A DNA stretch of 48,672 bases, taken from positions 1 to 48,672 of the forward strand of contig JAUXDH010000004.1 in NCBI GenBank assembly GCA_030618545.1. Reading direction: 5' to 3'. This document shows positions 16,410-23,610 of this stretch, one piece after another; position 1 is the stretch's first letter, and every line of letters starts with the position of its first letter. Source of the stretch: Chlorobiota bacterium. GTDB lineage: Bacteria > Bacteroidota > Bacteroidia > Bacteroidales > F082. A program made the position numbers and the translations under genes. Below the pieces are notes generated by a model. That model was not told the DNA's origin and ran no database searches. It was given only the letters and a program-made list of their open reading frames with translations.

Positions 16410-17105
16410 TTAGCCAAACCTGCTTATTTTTATAAGCGAATCCATATTCAGGATTTCAATGTTTTTCCCTTTGGTTTCGATCAGACTATCTTCTTTAAAT
16501 TCTTTCATAATCCGCAGGACACTCTCGATACTCAAACCTGTAAGGTCAGCCAGATCGTTTCTTGTAATCGGCAGGCAAAATTTGTCCGCTTTGAAAACCC
16601 TGGTCGACAGGCACAGCAACAACTCAGCTACCAACCCATGAGACTGTTTACGTGTAAGGCAGAAAAAACGGCCATAAACCTGCGCGGCATTTTCATTCTG
16701 GATGTTTATAATCTCGTAAGCGAACTTTGGGTTCCTTCTGATCAGGTTTTTAAAAACGTTCACATCTATCAGACTGGCTTCCGAATCTATATAAGGAGCA
16801 GCAGAATAAATAAATGCATTGTTGCCTTCGTAAATTGAGGAAAGTCCAATGAAATGATCAGGTGGAACAATCTTTAATACGAGGTCTTTGTTTCTTCCCT
16901 CGATATAAACTTTCACCAGTCCTTCGGTGAGGTAGATGACATGTGAAGCAAATGATCCCTGTTTTGCAATTCCTTCACCTTTTTTATATCTAATGTCAAC
17001 TGTATTCTTTGCCAGAATTTCCTTCTCCTCTTCGGTCAATGCATCGAAACATCCTGAATGCTTGTTTTCCACGATGCAACTTGCCGGTATTCCTAACTTA
17101 TCCAT
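16410..17105 (-). CDS. Crp/Fnr-family transcription regulator
   Basis: This 231-residue protein has an N-terminal cyclic-nucleotide-binding-like beta-roll (about 25-115; KKGEGIAKQGSFASHVIYLTEGLVKVY), a long dimer helix (about 120-150) and a C-terminal winged helix with helix-turn-helix ITRNDLADLTGLSIESVLRIMKEF (about 180-203). The two N-terminal cysteines (Cys10, Cys19) are fewer than the four ligands of an oxygen-sensing FNR cluster. The ligand is unknown; cAMP, redox or nitrosative signals all occur in the family. It diverges from the rhodanese-porin genes, and the shared 199-bp spacer contains a candidate inverted repeat, so it is the likely regulator of that island. Confidence 0.88.
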   Translation of the reverse strand: MDKLGIPASCIVENKHSGCFDALTEEEKEILAKNTVDIRYKKGEGIAKQGSFASHVIYLTEGLVKVYIEGRNKDLVLKIVPPDHFIGLSSIYEGNNAFIYSAAPYIDSEASLIDVNVFKNLIRRNPKFAYEIINIQNENAAQVYGRFFCLTRKQSHGLVAELLLCLSTRVFKADKFCLPITRNDLADLTGLSIESVLRIMKEFKEDSLIETKGKNIEILNMDSLIKISRFG

Positions 17106-17170
17106 TTTCTGATATAAGGCAGCAAAGATATTAATTTAAAAAAACACCAGTGAGGCCAACTTTTTTTATG

Positions 17171-17188
17171 TCAAATTACAGTTTTTGA
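17171..17188. promoter_or_regulatory. Candidate Crp/Fnr operator
   Basis: TCAAA (17171-17175), eight bases, then TTTGA (17184-17188) form an inverted repeat in the spacer between the divergent regulator and the rhodanese gene. It resembles Crp/Fnr half-site spacing only loosely. Confidence 0.3.
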
Positions 17189-17236
17189 TACTTCGCATTA
17201 CAGCAAACAGGTTTCATGCCGAATTACCTAACGGGA

Positions 17237-17244
17237 TACTTTTG
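17237..17244 (+). promoter_or_regulatory. Promoter -7 box of the rhodanese operon
   Basis: TACTTTTG fits TAnnTTTG. A weak TTTC lies 21 bases upstream. The implied leader is about 55 nt. The operator candidate sits roughly 50 bp upstream, an activator-like distance. Confidence 0.5.
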
Positions 17245-17304
17245 TTTACAAATTAACAGTGTTGAAAAACCATAATTTATTAATCTTATTTAAAGTTCAA
17301 AAAA

Positions 17305-18327
17305 ATGAAAAAATTATTTAGTTATTTCTTTATTGTATTGCTGGTACCGGCGATTATGTTTACAGGTTGTAAGGATGATACGGCCGATCCAACAACGAGT
17401 AATTATCAAACATTATCAACTTACATGGCCAGCAATGGCATGGACCTTCCTGATTTGTTGGCTTCACCTACCAAATGGGTAGTTGCACCTAATCTGATGG
17501 CTGATGGGGGTATTGTAGATGCAGAGAATGATTATACCATTCCCGGATACTATGTATTTGATATCAGGAGTTTAGAAGACTTCAAAAAAGGTCACATTAA
17601 AGGATCAATCAATGTTCCTCTTTTAAATGTAATTGACAAAGCCAATGAAGTTGGAAAAGACAAACCTATTCTGGTTGTATGTTATTCCGGTCAAACTGCA
17701 GGACGTGCTGTTATGGCTCTCCGTCTTTCCGGCTTTTCAAATGCTCAGGTTATGAAATTTGGATTCTCCTATTGGTCATCAGATTTTGACTTTGACAAAT
17801 GGTCAGGTAAAACTTTAAATGGTGCCGGCGACCAGGCTGTTGGAAACACTAACTGGAAAACAGATGCGTCTACTAATCTTCCAACAAATAACTATCCGGC
17901 ATGGACATCAAGTAATACTGACCCAGCTGCACTTCTGGCTGAACACGTTAATGCAATGCTTGCTATTACTAGCTGGGGAATTGCAGCAAATGTACCTCTC
18001 GATGATCCTGCGTCATACAATATTTATAACTACTGGAGTGAGGAAGACTATGTTGAATATGGTCATTACAAACAGGCTTATCAAATGTTGCCGATCAAAA
18101 TTGCTGATGATGTATTAACAGCATTCCCACAATCAGACGAATTCCTGGTTTATTGCTATACAGGACAAACATCGTCTTTTGCGGTAGCATGGTTACATGT
18201 ATTGGGATACAATGCAAAAAGCATTTTTTATGGAGTAAATAATCTTCAGTACACAGCACTTAAAGACGGTGGTTCGACTGTTTGGGTGCATTCACACGAT
18301 TATCCTTACGAAACAACGACGAAGTAA
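17305..18327 (+). CDS. Lipoprotein with two rhodanese domains
   Basis: This 340-residue protein has a lipoprotein signal with cysteine 22 in MFTGCKDD. Two rhodanese-like domains follow. The first has FDIRSLEDFKKGHIKGSINVPL and the active loop CYSGQTAGRA (Cys126). The second has YNYWSEEDYVEYGHYKQAYQMLP and the loop CYTGQTS (Cys284). Both catalytic cysteines are kept, whereas tandem rhodaneses usually retain only one. It would be tethered to the membrane facing the periplasm or surface and could accept sulfane sulfur. It precedes a porin and a periplasmic sulfurtransferase on the same strand, with a hairpin terminator in between, so the genes may be partly separate transcripts. Substrate is not deducible. 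Confidence 0.85.
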   Translation: MKKLFSYFFIVLLVPAIMFTGCKDDTADPTTSNYQTLSTYMASNGMDLPDLLASPTKWVVAPNLMADGGIVDAENDYTIPGYYVFDIRSLEDFKKGHIKGSINVPLLNVIDKANEVGKDKPILVVCYSGQTAGRAVMALRLSGFSNAQVMKFGFSYWSSDFDFDKWSGKTLNGAGDQAVGNTNWKTDASTNLPTNNYPAWTSSNTDPAALLAEHVNAMLAITSWGIAANVPLDDPASYNIYNYWSEEDYVEYGHYKQAYQMLPIKIADDVLTAFPQSDEFLVYCYTGQTSSFAVAWLHVLGYNAKSIFYGVNNLQYTALKDGGSTVWVHSHDYPYETTTK

Positions 18328-18341
18328 ATCGTTTTTTCATT

Positions 18342-18388
18342 CCCGGTCAGTTCATCCGCCGGTTGGCGGATTGAGCTACCGGGTTTTT
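18342..18388 (+). terminator. Rho-independent terminator after the rhodanese lipoprotein
   Basis: CCCGGT (18342-18347) pairs with ACCGGG (18378-18383). Inside is ATCCGCC/GGCGGAT with a GGTT loop. TTTTT follows. It may be leaky, with read-through to the porin. Confidence 0.75.
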
Positions 18389-18427
18389 ATTAACACCCGG
18401 ATTCTTTAATTAGTTAACATCAGAATC

Positions 18428-19591
18428 ATGACAAAGAAAATATTTTCATTTGGCTTACTTTTCATCTTTACCCTGTCTACATCCTATACTGCCTTCTCAC
18501 AAGGTTGTGTGGAAGCTACTTCAGATGAAGGGCCTCAACTGGTAGGGTACATTCAACCCGAGTATTCTTATTTCTTTTTTGGACAGGACGATAATGGTAA
18601 TGCCATCAAACCCAGCACATTTTATTTCAGGCGTGCGAGAATTGGCGTTGTCGGAAATATACCTTACGATATAAGTTACTACGTGATGGCTGAACTCAGT
18701 CCGCTGGCAACCGGTTATCCATATTTACTCGATGCGTTTATTACCTACGCGCCATTCGGTAAGTATGTCAAATTTTCATTTGGCCAGTTTAAGTCGCCAT
18801 TTGGATATGAGCTTGCTCAACCATGTTTTGGATTGCACACCATCAACAGGTCAATTGTTACGAGGCAACTTTCATCACCTTTCCGCGAGTTACAATTCAT
18901 GGTTCTGGGTGCTGTAGGGAAAGATCGAGACATCTTTACCTATAAGGTTTCAGTTATGAATGGAACAGGAATGAATGTCATGGACCAGTATGTTTGGGAT
19001 GGGGATACCAATACGATTGCCAATAACAATAAAGATATTGCTGCCCGGCTTACAGTTGCTCCATGGGAATGGTTGCAAATTGGCGGTGGAGCCAGAACCG
19101 GTTTGATTGGCATCAAAGATGAAGACGGCAGGTCACAAAGCCGCACCAGATACGGAGTTGATTTCAATTTCGAAAAATGGAATTTCCGTTTGCAGGGAGA
19201 ATACATCTGGGGAATCGATATTAGAAGCAAAGACGCTGTTGATGATGGTGGTGGTGGATGCGGAGGTAAAAAAGGCACCAGCGCCATTGAGTATGACGAG
19301 TTTAAAAAGAATGGTTTCTGGGTGCAGGCCATGTACATGACGCCTATCAGACTTGAACCGGTTATCAAATATGAGTATTTCGATCCTGATGGAGCGACAT
19401 ATTCTTATTACTTCGGACAGGTACATGATGGATTTGAACAAAGCATCTTTACATTCGGCCTGAACTATTTTCTTAACGACTGGACAAGGATACAGGTCAA
19501 TTACCTGTATGCCGCCGAGGGGAAAACAAATGGATTAGTCAATGAATATAGTAATGACATGTTGATGATCCAGGCCCAGATCAAGTTTTAA
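18428..19591 (+). CDS. Outer-membrane porin, phosphate-selective porin O/P-like
   Basis: This 387-residue beta-barrel protein has a signal peptide ending at AFSQ. Alternating aromatic strands are seen throughout (GYIQPEYSYFFF, FYFRRARIGVVGNIPYDISYYVMAEL, YVKFSFGQFKSPFGYEL, TFGLNYFLNDWTRIQVNYLYAAEG) and it ends in MLMIQAQIKF with a C-terminal Phe, as outer-membrane barrels do. The family includes OprO/OprP-type anion channels. Unusual points are a cysteine at mature residue 2 (Cys27) and a Gly-Cys loop, DDGGGGCGGKKG (Cys278). Its place between two sulfurtransferases suggests a sulfur oxyanion or polysulfide as the solute, but that is inferred from context only. Confidence 0.82.
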   Translation: MTKKIFSFGLLFIFTLSTSYTAFSQGCVEATSDEGPQLVGYIQPEYSYFFFGQDDNGNAIKPSTFYFRRARIGVVGNIPYDISYYVMAELSPLATGYPYLLDAFITYAPFGKYVKFSFGQFKSPFGYELAQPCFGLHTINRSIVTRQLSSPFRELQFMVLGAVGKDRDIFTYKVSVMNGTGMNVMDQYVWDGDTNTIANNNKDIAARLTVAPWEWLQIGGGARTGLIGIKDEDGRSQSRTRYGVDFNFEKWNFRLQGEYIWGIDIRSKDAVDDGGGGCGGKKGTSAIEYDEFKKNGFWVQAMYMTPIRLEPVIKYEYFDPDGATYSYYFGQVHDGFEQSIFTFGLNYFLNDWTRIQVNYLYAAEGKTNGLVNEYSNDMLMIQAQIKF

Positions 19592-19621
19592 TTAATGGAT
19601 TTAACTTAAAAAGTGAAAACA

Positions 19622-20509
19622 ATGAAATATTTCATATTAGCGATTGTCGCGGTTTTTCTAACTGGGTCAGTTGTAGCACAGGGTGATATCATCGGTGCAA
19701 AGGATTTTGTAAAACTTACAAAAACAGATAAGAATCTCGTAATAATCGATGCGAGCAAAGCGGAAAGTTACAGCAAAGTGCATGTGAAGAATGCGGTTAA
19801 CATTCCACATGCCACACTCTATCAGGAATCGGAGATTGAAGGCCTGATCATGAAACCTGCTGAATTGGCAGCTATCTTTGGAGAAAAAGGTGTTGTTGAA
19901 TCCAAAACCATTGTGGTTTATGATGGCGGATCACAAAAATACTCTTCCAGGGTTTACTGGATATTAAAATATCTTGGGGCTCCAAATGTGAAGATTCTTC
20001 ACAAGGATATGGACGAATGGCGTGCTGCCAGACTTCCTGTAACCAAGATGCCTACGTCAGTGAAAAAGGGAACTTTCACACCAAAAGTAAACGATGCGAT
20101 AATCGCCGATATCGCTTATGTTAAAAGTGGGAAAGCTAAAATTATTGATGTAAGGGCATCTGATGAATATGATGGTTCTGCTGATAACAGTGATGGCCAC
20201 CTGCCTGGAGCAATCAACCTCAACCACAAGGAGCTCCTGACAGATACCGAAGCTTTCAAGTCTAAGGAAGATATGAAGAAGGTACTTGATAAGTATGGTA
20301 TTGACGCGAACACTCCAGTTGTAGCTTATTGCCGCACCAGTGTGAGAGCAGCGGTATTGTATGCTGCCTTAGTCAATGTAATGGGATACACCAAAGTAAA
20401 AGTTTACGATGGCGCCTATACAGAATGGGTAAGTCTGGGTAATGATCTTGCTGCAGGCTCATCAGTTTCTGTTAAGAAAAAATCCGGTGGTTCAGGAGGA
20501 GGTTGCTAA
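19622..20509 (+). CDS. Periplasmic sulfurtransferase (two rhodanese domains) with Gly-rich Cys tail
   Basis: This is a 295-residue protein from ATG 19622; a GTG three codons earlier is less likely. The signal peptide ends at VVAQ. The N-terminal rhodanese domain has Asp101 in place of the active Cys (VVYDGGSQKYSSRVYW), as usual for thiosulfate or mercaptopyruvate sulfurtransferases. The C-terminal domain has IIDVRASDEYDGS, GHLPGAINL and the active loop CRTSVRAA (Cys237). The Arg in the loop is nearer the thiosulfate type (CRKGVT) than the mercaptopyruvate type (CGSGVT). The protein ends in KKKSGGSGGGC, a flexible tail finishing in cysteine. It starts 30 bp after the porin, so co-transcription is likely. 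Confidence 0.88.
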   Translation: MKYFILAIVAVFLTGSVVAQGDIIGAKDFVKLTKTDKNLVIIDASKAESYSKVHVKNAVNIPHATLYQESEIEGLIMKPAELAAIFGEKGVVESKTIVVYDGGSQKYSSRVYWILKYLGAPNVKILHKDMDEWRAARLPVTKMPTSVKKGTFTPKVNDAIIADIAYVKSGKAKIIDVRASDEYDGSADNSDGHLPGAINLNHKELLTDTEAFKSKEDMKKVLDKYGIDANTPVVAYCRTSVRAAVLYAALVNVMGYTKVKVYDGAYTEWVSLGNDLAAGSSVSVKKKSGGSGGGC

Positions 20510-20560
20510 CACCTTCTAACCTGCCACCTGTAGAATGCGTTAATACAAAAGTCTTGAAAT

Positions 20561-20848
20561 ATGCCCTGTGGTAAAGCACGTATAGTGAAGGAATCGGATA
20601 ACATCATGCAAGAAGAATTTGAGAAGATGACCAAAACAGAACAGGTTTGCCATCTTTTCAAAACGGGTGAAGAATTATTCATTCGTGATGAGACGGATTT
20701 TTCGATAATCCTCTATATGATTTCAGGGTTCTTTGTAGAAGTCTGGTACAGATATCCAGTTAAAAAGATAGAACAAATAAAGGTTATTTCACCGAAGCAG
20801 GTAATGTCTAATTACGAAAAGGAGATCAAGATCGATGGAATGTTTTAA
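20561..20848 (+). CDS. Small protein of unknown function
   Basis: This 95-residue protein has no signal peptide. It opens MPCGKARIVKESDN and then has EFEKMTKTEQVCHLFKTGEELFIRDETDFSIILYMISGFFVEVWYRYPVKKIEQIKV. The pattern of charged helix then hydrophobic strands suggests a compact cytosolic fold, and similar small proteins exist in Bacteroidota as far as I recall, without known function. It lies 51 bp after the sulfurtransferase on the same strand and before a strong terminator, so it probably belongs to that transcript. Two cysteines (Cys3, Cys30) are present. Alternative starts at Met16 or Met23 are possible. Confidence 0.6.
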   Translation: MPCGKARIVKESDNIMQEEFEKMTKTEQVCHLFKTGEELFIRDETDFSIILYMISGFFVEVWYRYPVKKIEQIKVISPKQVMSNYEKEIKIDGMF

Positions 20849-20884
20849 ATAGAACAGCCATTTGTAATTTCATAGTGATAAGTG

Positions 20885-20911
20885 AACCACGCCTTAGTGC
20901 GTGGTTTTTTT
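20885..20911. terminator. Terminator ending the sulfur island; also serves hutU
   Basis: CCACGC (20887-20892) pairs with GCGTGG (20899-20904) followed by seven T. The A-run needed for the opposite direction is shorter. Confidence 0.8.
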
Positions 20912-20927
20912 ATGATGAATAGTGTTA

Positions 20928-22940
20928 TTAAAAAAGGTTGTTGATCAGGTTGTCTTCCGCGATATTTGGAATCGTGACTTTCAAACCTGGTGTTTTGTCC
21001 ATCGCTCTCCGAATTGCCTCCATGGCGCCATCGTTTCTTGCCCAGTTGCGTCGGGCTATTCCATTATTCACATCCCAGAACAGCATTGAACGCAACCTGC
21101 GATCGGCTTCCTCACTACCATCCAGCAACATTCCAAATCCACCGTTGATCACTTCTCCCCAGCCAACTCCCCCGCCATTGTGCAGGGAAACCCAGGTGGC
21201 GCCACGAAATGCATCGCCTATTACATTCTGAACAGCCATATCAGCGGTAAAGCTGGATCCGTCATAAATATTTGAAGTTTCGCGAAAAGGTGAGTCAGTG
21301 CCCGAAACATCATGATGGTCCCTTCCCAGTACTATTGGCCCGGAAATCTTGCCATCCTGGATTGCTTTATTGAATGCTGCAGCGATCAAAATCCGTCCTT
21401 CAGCGTCTGCATAAAGGATCCGGGCCTGTGATCCAACTACCAGTTTGTTCTCCCGGGCTCCTCTTATCCATTTTATGTTATCCGCCATCTGGCTCTGTAT
21501 GGAATCAGGTGATTGTTGCATCAATTTGTCGAGAACCTCAGAAGCGATCTGGTCGGAGAGATCAAGGTCATCAGGATTTCCTGAGGCGCAAACCCAACGA
21601 AACGGGCCAAAACCATAATCAAAAAACATCGGCCCCATAATATCCTGCACATAGGAGGGGTACCTGAAATGTATACCGTCTTCAGCCATCACATCCGCTC
21701 CGGCGCGTGAAGCTTCAAGCAGGAAAGCGTTACCATAATCAAAGAAATAGGTGCCCTTTGCAGCATGTCTGTTGATTGCCGCCGCCTGTTGACGAAGCGA
21801 CTCCTGCACTTTTTCTTTGAATGCATCCGGTTCCTCAACCATCATCCTGTTTGATTCCCCGAAACTTACTCCTGCCGGATAATAGCCCCCAGCCCATGGA
21901 TTGTGGAGAGAAGTCTGATCAGAACCCAGATCCACATGAATGTTCTCTTCATCGAATTTTTCCCAAACATCAACAATATTGCCCTGGTAGGCAATGGAAA
22001 CAACTTCTTTGTGTGCTTTAGCAGTTTTCACCCGATCTGCCAATTTATCAGGATCGTCGATCAATTCATCCACCCATCCCTGTTGGTGACGCTTTTGTGC
22101 TGCCGCGGGATTGATCTCAGCAACAACAGATACCACTCCGGATATGTTTGCTGCTTTTGGTTGAGCGCCTGACATGCCGCCCAGTCCGGATGAAACAAAT
22201 AATTTGCCGCCAAAAGGATCTTCCCCTTCTTTCGCAACTTTTCTTGCCGCGTTCAGAATGGTGATGGTGGTACCATGAACGATACCTTGAGGCCCGATGT
22301 ACATATACGACCCGGCTGTCATCTGACCATATTGCGACACTCCCATGGCGTTCATCTTTTCCCAATCATCCTGGGAGGAATAATTCGGGATAACCATGCC
22401 ATTGGTCACAACTGCCCTGGGCGCTTCTTTATGAGAAGGAAACAATCCCATGGGGTGACCCGAGTACATGGCCAGCGTCTGTTGATCAGTCATTCCGGCA
22501 AGGTACTGCATGGTAAGAAGGTATTGCGCCCAGTTTTGAAATACTGCCCCGTTCCCTCCATATGTAATGAGCTCATGAGGATGTTGTGCAACGGCAGGGT
22601 CCAGGTTATTCTGGATCATCAGCATAATGGCAGCGGCCTGTTTCGATAGGTGAGGGTAATCCTCGATCGGCCTGGCATACATCTTATACTCAGGTCTGAA
22701 ACGGTACATGTAAATGCGTCCGAATTTTTCCAGTTCTTCAGCAAATTCAGGCGCCAGCACAGCATGATGCTTCTTGTCAAAATAACGCAAGGCATTCCTC
22801 AAAGCCAGTTTCTTTTCCGTCTTACTTAGAATATCTTTCCTTCTGGGTACATGGCTAACGGAGTGATCCATTGGTCTGGATTCCGGCAATAATTCCGGTA
22901 TTCCTTCAAGTATGGATTTCTTAAAATCTGCGGGTGTCAT
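20928..22940 (-). CDS. hutU: Urocanate hydratase
   Basis: This enzyme performs the second step of histidine breakdown: urocanate to imidazolonepropionate, using tightly bound NAD+. At 670 residues it is the longer Bacteroidota form. Recognisable blocks are ITYGGNGAVFQNWAQYLLTMQYLAGMTDQQTLAMYSGHPMGLFPS, SSGLGGMSGAQPKAANISG (NAD-binding glycine motif), DLGSDQTSLHNPWAGGYYPAG and the active-site region FRWVCASGNPDDL. No hutH, hutI or formiminotransferase gene is adjacent. A -7 box TACTTTTG at 22961-22968 lies 21 bp upstream on the minus strand, and a perfect 36-bp palindrome is just behind it. Confidence 0.96.
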   Translation of the reverse strand: MTPADFKKSILEGIPELLPESRPMDHSVSHVPRRKDILSKTEKKLALRNALRYFDKKHHAVLAPEFAEELEKFGRIYMYRFRPEYKMYARPIEDYPHLSKQAAAIMLMIQNNLDPAVAQHPHELITYGGNGAVFQNWAQYLLTMQYLAGMTDQQTLAMYSGHPMGLFPSHKEAPRAVVTNGMVIPNYSSQDDWEKMNAMGVSQYGQMTAGSYMYIGPQGIVHGTTITILNAARKVAKEGEDPFGGKLFVSSGLGGMSGAQPKAANISGVVSVVAEINPAAAQKRHQQGWVDELIDDPDKLADRVKTAKAHKEVVSIAYQGNIVDVWEKFDEENIHVDLGSDQTSLHNPWAGGYYPAGVSFGESNRMMVEEPDAFKEKVQESLRQQAAAINRHAAKGTYFFDYGNAFLLEASRAGADVMAEDGIHFRYPSYVQDIMGPMFFDYGFGPFRWVCASGNPDDLDLSDQIASEVLDKLMQQSPDSIQSQMADNIKWIRGARENKLVVGSQARILYADAEGRILIAAAFNKAIQDGKISGPIVLGRDHHDVSGTDSPFRETSNIYDGSSFTADMAVQNVIGDAFRGATWVSLHNGGGVGWGEVINGGFGMLLDGSEEADRRLRSMLFWDVNNGIARRNWARNDGAMEAIRRAMDKTPGLKVTIPNIAEDNLINNLF

Positions 22941-22960
22941 TTTTAGGGATTTGTTGGCTG

Positions 22961-22968
22961 CAAAAGTA
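22961..22968 (-). promoter_or_regulatory. hutU promoter -7 box
   Basis: On the minus strand TACTTTTG fits TAnnTTTG. The -33 region would fall inside the neighbouring palindrome. Confidence 0.5.
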
Positions 22969-22974
22969 AAACTT

Positions 22975-23010
22975 ATTTGACCTAACAGGTCATGACCTGT
23001 TAGGTCAAAT
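22975..23010. repeat. Perfect 36-bp palindrome overlapping a sigma-factor stop codon
   Basis: Each half reads ATTTGACCTAACAGGTCA from its end toward the centre, and the complement is perfect over all 18 pairs. It covers the TGA stop of the sigma gene (23005-23007) and the likely -33 area of hutU. It could be an operator, a terminator hairpin or a mobile palindromic repeat. Confidence 0.75.
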
Positions 23011-23610
23011 CCTCTCCCTGGAATGTTTCATGATATTGTATAGAAACTCTCTTGCCCTGAACAATTGGGCTTTTACAGTCCCCAGTGGAAGGTCAAGCTC
23101 CTGTACGATCTCATCGTAAGAATATTCCTTGAAATATCTTAATTCAATCAGCTTTTTGTAGTGTGGTTTTAAGCGGTGGACAACATCATGCATCATGTCA
23201 ATCTTTTGCTCTCTGATAAACTGCTCTTCAGGATCGAGACCGCCTGCAGGAATCTGGCTCGACAGATTGGTTGAATCATTATCAGGTTCAGGCGCTACTG
23301 CCAGTTCTCCCTTTCTCTTTTTCCGCATGAAATCAATGCAGTTGTTGGTAGCTATTTTAAACAACCAGGTACTGAACGCGTAGTCGGGCGCGTACTGGCT
23401 CAGGTTTTTAAAGGCTTTTCCGAATGCCTCAATAGTTAGGTCTTCCGCATCATGAGGACTCCCGGTCATTTTTAGCATCATAAAAAAAAGTGAATCCCTG
23501 TAGTGCGTTAACAGTTCTGCATAGGCCTGCTGATCTCCATCTTCCAATGCTCTCTGGATCAGCAAATAGTCGCGCTGTCCTTTTTTTGTTAGTTGTACAC
23601 TTATTTCCAT
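23005..23610 (-). CDS. ECF-type RNA polymerase sigma factor
   Basis: This 201-residue sigma-70-family protein has region 2 (AYAELLTHYRDSLFFMMLKMTGSPHDAEDLTIEAFGKAFKNLSQY, then FSTWLFKIATNNCIDFMRKKRKG) and region 4 (LIELRYFKEYSYDEIVQELDLPLGTVKAQLFRAREFL). Regions 1.1 and 3 are absent, as in extracytoplasmic-function sigmas. The linker (about 105-135) is long and acidic. No anti-sigma gene lies beside it. Its start overlaps the end of the glycosyltransferase gene by 10 bp, so the two are co-transcribed. The stop codon lies inside a perfect palindrome. Confidence 0.92.
   Translation of the reverse strand: MEISVQLTKKGQRDYLLIQRALEDGDQQAYAELLTHYRDSLFFMMLKMTGSPHDAEDLTIEAFGKAFKNLSQYAPDYAFSTWLFKIATNNCIDFMRKKRKGELAVAPEPDNDSTNLSSQIPAGGLDPEEQFIREQKIDMMHDVVHRLKPHYKKLIELRYFKEYSYDEIVQELDLPLGTVKAQLFRAREFLYNIMKHSRERI

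Noticed and set aside
16410-17105. Oxygen-sensing FNR with an iron-sulfur cluster
   Set aside because: Only two cysteines are present in the N-terminal region, too few for the usual four-ligand cluster.
18494-18520. Lipobox in the porin signal peptide
   Set aside because: The residues before Cys27 (AFSQG) do not fit a lipobox, and an outer-membrane barrel is normally cut by signal peptidase I.
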